Shown here in pieces: positions 60,972 through 64,000 of a stretch of DNA of 64,000 nucleotides. This DNA is from Pachypanchax playfairii (taxonomy: Eukaryota > Chordata > Actinopteri > Cyprinodontiformes > Aplocheilidae). The stretch's first letter is position 1, and every line of letters begins with the position of its first letter. The stretch lies in contig SSNP01000146.1 of the NCBI GenBank assembly GCA_006937955.1, positions 688,139-752,138 on the forward strand, written 5' to 3'. The notes beneath the pieces are model-generated. The model was not told the DNA's origin. It was given only the letters and a program-made list of their open reading frames with translations, and ran no database searches. The translations under genes were made by a program, and so were the position numbers.

Positions 60972-63113
60972 CAAAAGTTGTGGCGGCAAAAAACACGATA
61001 GCATTTACAGAGAATTTTAAAAACTGAAATAACTAAAACCAAATCTTCTCTTGTTGCTCCTGTTTACATACAAGCTAATGTACAAGCTAGCACAACTAAC
61101 CCAGTACAGGAAGTTATAAAAGTAGCAGTTTAACTGCTTTAAGTGCTTACTGCAAAAGTAAAATTGGGATTTATGAGATTGTTCATAATCTCTTTAATTA
61201 TTATGCAGTATTTTATGGTGTTTAAAAAGTTGCTATAATAAACAATAATTTCTCCAACAATAAGCGACCCCTGATAAATGTTTGAAGCAAGTCAAGAAAA
61301 CAATATAGTCTTGTTGTTAATGTAGAGAATTTGGTGTCATTTGCTAGTGAATGTTTTTTGATCATTGTTGCTGAACTTGTGTCTCCTTTCCTAAAGGTTC
61401 TTGTTGTTTAGAACTGCTCACTTTTGTTGCTGTTTTTTTATTTCTAATGCTCAAAATTTATTGCAAATGCTTTGAAATTCTACAGGCCAAAGACATGTTT
61501 TAAACTTTTACAGTCATCTTGAATAACTTGTACAGAAGAGTCAGATTTTTTAGAACCAGTGGACAAGTCTGTCTTCCTCCAGGGCATCAAAGATAAGCTG
61601 TGTTATTTTACATCGCCTGAGCAGCAGTGGTGTCTTTCATTCTTTGGTATTGAGACACTTTTCAGTGAGTTTTATACACCCAATCATTTGATACTGTAAA
61701 GTCCCTGTCTGACCCACAGGAAGGTGTGATACTTTATGTCCTTCCACAAAGACAGCTGTGGAGATTGGTTTGCAGAAATATGATGAGGGAACATAAAAGC
61801 TGCTGAACTCACCGCCCTTGTCTCCAGAGCCAGTTCCTCATCTTTTACAGTCATATTTTTATGTGAAAGTCTACTTAAACAGTGAATCATCTCATCTAAT
61901 TGGTCCTCACAATGGACAAATTTGATTTTGGGACAGTGTTACAAAACAACAGGCGACGGTAAACAATTGAGAAGTGAGCTGTGGTTCAGATGGGAACAAT
62001 GTTGGTACATTCCCCTTCCTGGAGCTGCACGCTGAGTTATCAGTTCTTACCTATCATACTTAGCACAATACATAGGCTCATTAAAATTATCTATCATATA
62101 CCCACAGTGCATTAAAATCCCAAGATTCTCTTCTTCTACACATTTAATACTGTAATGAAACCCTCATTACAGAAATGGTCTACATCGGGGAGCTAGGTTT
62201 AATTCTCCTTGGATCAAGAGGATTATGTTTTGATTAAGATGGAGTTTATCATTGTCTCTTTACGAGGGACCCTGCTTCATCTTCTGGGTGGTCCATCAGG
62301 ACGACTGTTTTTGTGACTACAATCAGTCCATTCAGTCTGACTTCCATTGTGTTACACTGACAGGGCACAACAGCAAGACATACGCTCCTGAGGAGAGAGC
62401 AGAACACTTCTGAAGTTTTTCATGTCTGCCTCACTCCTTTAAATAGACTTTTAAATATGAGTCAGCTGTTGTGCTCAGGACTCTAAAAACTGCTTTAATT
62501 CCTGTACCCCCCCCCTCCCAACTTTGCTTTAAAAAGGGGGGCTTTGTGCCTGTAGGGCCCCCATCAGTTACCTGCTGACAGGCCGAGCATGACTGATGAG
62601 CTGCCCGAGGCGCCACGGTATACTTTGTCAGCTGCTCATAATTTATACATCTTATCTGCGTCAGAACAAAAGACAGAACGTGGCTTTGTGGAAATAAAAA
62701 CAGAGACTTGTTTAGACTCCAGCATGTGGAGTGAAGTGGAGTGATCACGCTGATGGTTGTTTCTCTTAGCGAGCAAGACAAGCTGCCTCGTCTGGTTCTC
62801 AGCACTCCACACCCATTCTGTCTACCCACACCTTCACTCCACATGTGTGTGTGTGGTAACCTCAGAAATCTATTGAGGTTGTCGGGGCTGTGTATCTGGT
62901 TCTAGCTGGCAGGTGACAAAGACATGATACATGGGTTTGTTTATACAGGGTCAGCTGTTTAATTTTCATGCACAACTTTAAATCAGAGCATAAATATACA
63001 GTATATGTTAGTTTTCAGTCATTGTTTTGATTTGGCAATGATTGGTAATGTCCAAAAATGGGACAGGATATTAAAATGGACCGAAGAGAGAAACACAATC
63101 CATCACTGCCATG

Positions 63114-63320
63114 CTAGTTTTTTCCTGTGAGCGGTGGTTTTCTCTTCAAACGCTCTGCTTTGGTCTGTGATATTGAGAGTGATTCATTCACTGACTCATC
63201 CTCCAACACTTTGTCAGATTCAGATTGTCCTGCCAGCTCTTCTTGTTTTGGTTTTCTCACGGCCTTGAACAAAACGTGGGATATGCTCTTACTCGCAGCA
63301 TCTGCCAAAACGCTACTCAT
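63114..63320 (-). other. Unidentified 68-codon frame, protein-like
   Basis: The minus-strand frame begins MSSVLADAASKSISHVLFKA, continues with VRKPKQEELAGQSESDKV, an acidic-Ser stretch (LEDESVNESLSI) and a basic end (KAERLKRKPPLTGKN), then TAG. A TGA lies five codons before the ATG, so the frame is closed on both sides. The composition is that of a charged, disordered protein segment rather than translated AT-rich noise. I know no matching family. No pyrimidine tract or clear donor makes it a good exon, so a short lineage-specific gene, a retained relic or chance are all open. Confidence 0.2.
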
Positions 63321-63462
63321 CCTGCTTTTGTTTCACTTTGGGTTTTTGTGGCCCCCCAGTAATGAGATACACAGAGTGCAACTAACAGCCTGCACATGAT
63401 GTTATTGACTCAATAGACCCTAAAAAAATATTGATAGCGTGTTTGCTGTTTGAGGCTGGGCA

Positions 63463-63492
63463 CTTTTTTCTTTCTTTTTTTTTTTTTTCTTC
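63463..63492. repeat. Pyrimidine (T-rich) tract
   Basis: A T-run with scattered C (TTTTTTCTTTC then 14 T and CTTCT) forms a homopyrimidine stretch. There is no associated open frame, although such a tract could serve as part of a splice acceptor. Confidence 0.9.
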
Positions 63493-64000
63493 TATGCATT
63501 GCTTTGTGTTTGAGGAGACATCACTCAGACAGGTGTGAACACTGACTTTATTATCAACCTTCTTATTTTCCTAGTTTTTGCATTTTATCTGCAGCAGGTC
63601 TTTTATATTTAACCGGTGAGTTCATATAGTTTCCTGGTTCAGAGCTTTTAACAGTCAAGTCAGCTGTAACTATCAAGCAGAGGAATAGGCAGATATCTAA
63701 AACTGTTCAGATGGTATCCATATCTCGGTGTGGTTTCTGTTTGTTCTCCTGGAGCTGGCCGGGCAGTGAATCATTTGCACCACAGTGACAAGTACATCAT
63801 CATCCGCCCGTAACCTTAGCTTCGAGAGACGATGCGGGCTTTGTTCTCCGCCAAGCTCACTTGGGGATGTTTGGCAGTGTGCTGATAGATATGCTTATCC
63901 TAATGTCAGTGCATAGCACCATCCCTGATAACAGATTCTCTCTGTAGAATCCACCCAGCTTATCTCGCTGCTGTGCTGTTAAGCAGCGGCTGCCTCTCCG

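Larger units (their letters stand above)
58175..64000. other. Noncoding end of window; candidate conserved element 59640-60000
   Basis: The longest frame in the window lies here (59631-60164, minus, 177 codons), but its composition (Ser/Lys/Cys-scattered, no domain) does not suggest a protein. The same DNA, 59640-60000, is non-repetitive and less AT-biased, with AACACATTAATCACCAC and CACAATCAATCATC sites, so a regulatory element is as likely. Another frame at 62431-62844 is chance-like. A protein-like frame at 63114-63320 is listed separately. Confidence 0.4.

Noticed and set aside
61141..61170. AGTGCTTACTGCAAAAGTA as a miR-17-like microRNA
   Set aside because: The resemblance is short, the 3' half differs and no hairpin partner was seen nearby.

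Overview
The window looks like vertebrate, most likely teleost fish, noncoding DNA. It is AT-rich, has no long open frame (longest about 177 codons), no operon-like packing, and no rRNA, tRNA or CRISPR that I can see. The clearest content is a dispersed set of decayed DNA transposons of kinds I recognise from ray-finned fish genomes: Tc1/mariner relics, TTAA-target elements, a PIF/Harbinger derivative, a hAT-type MITE and the 3' part of an L2/RTE-like retroposon. Percomorph affinity is an inference from family resemblance, not a search result.

Layout. 1-2.2 kb is unique-looking noncoding DNA with one protein-like minus-strand frame. 2.2-3.8 kb is a transposon cluster: TTAA element copy 1, then an internally deleted Tc1. 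A degraded repeat lies near 5.3-5.7 kb. TTAA element copy 2 (7.24-7.80 kb) is followed directly by a second possible TTAA element. 8.2-13.0 kb is noncoding. A retroposon tail lies at 13.05-13.38 kb, followed by a possible LTR-like stretch. 16.59-17.63 kb is a mariner with a recognisable transposase pseudogene. 20.31-20.91 kb is a Harbinger derivative keeping the first transposase exon. 25.76-26.72 kb is a longer TTAA-family relative that keeps a THAP-type exon. 26.7-32.6 kb is noncoding. 32.65-33.44 and 42.9-43.45 kb are two copies of one inverted-repeat family. 35.86-36.48 kb is a hAT-like element split by a GC-richer insert. 38.3-38.9 kb is a Tc1 relic. 41.91-42.59 kb is a hAT MITE with a perfect 8-bp target duplication. 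46.78-47.39 kb holds two TTAA elements sharing one TTAA. 54.0-54.2 kb is a second retroposon tail. 57.19-57.27 kb is a miniature Tc1 foldback and 57.59-58.17 kb is TTAA copy 4.

No host protein-coding gene could be supported. The long non-repetitive stretches read like a gene desert or a very large intron. Several contain less AT-biased, homeodomain-site-rich (ATTA/TAAT) segments that could be conserved noncoding elements, but that needs an alignment I cannot run. The most informative observation is that the 25.8-kb element joins the TTAA ends of the short MITEs (copies 1, 2 and 4) to a broken THAP zinc-finger exon, which suggests what kind of transposase mobilised them.
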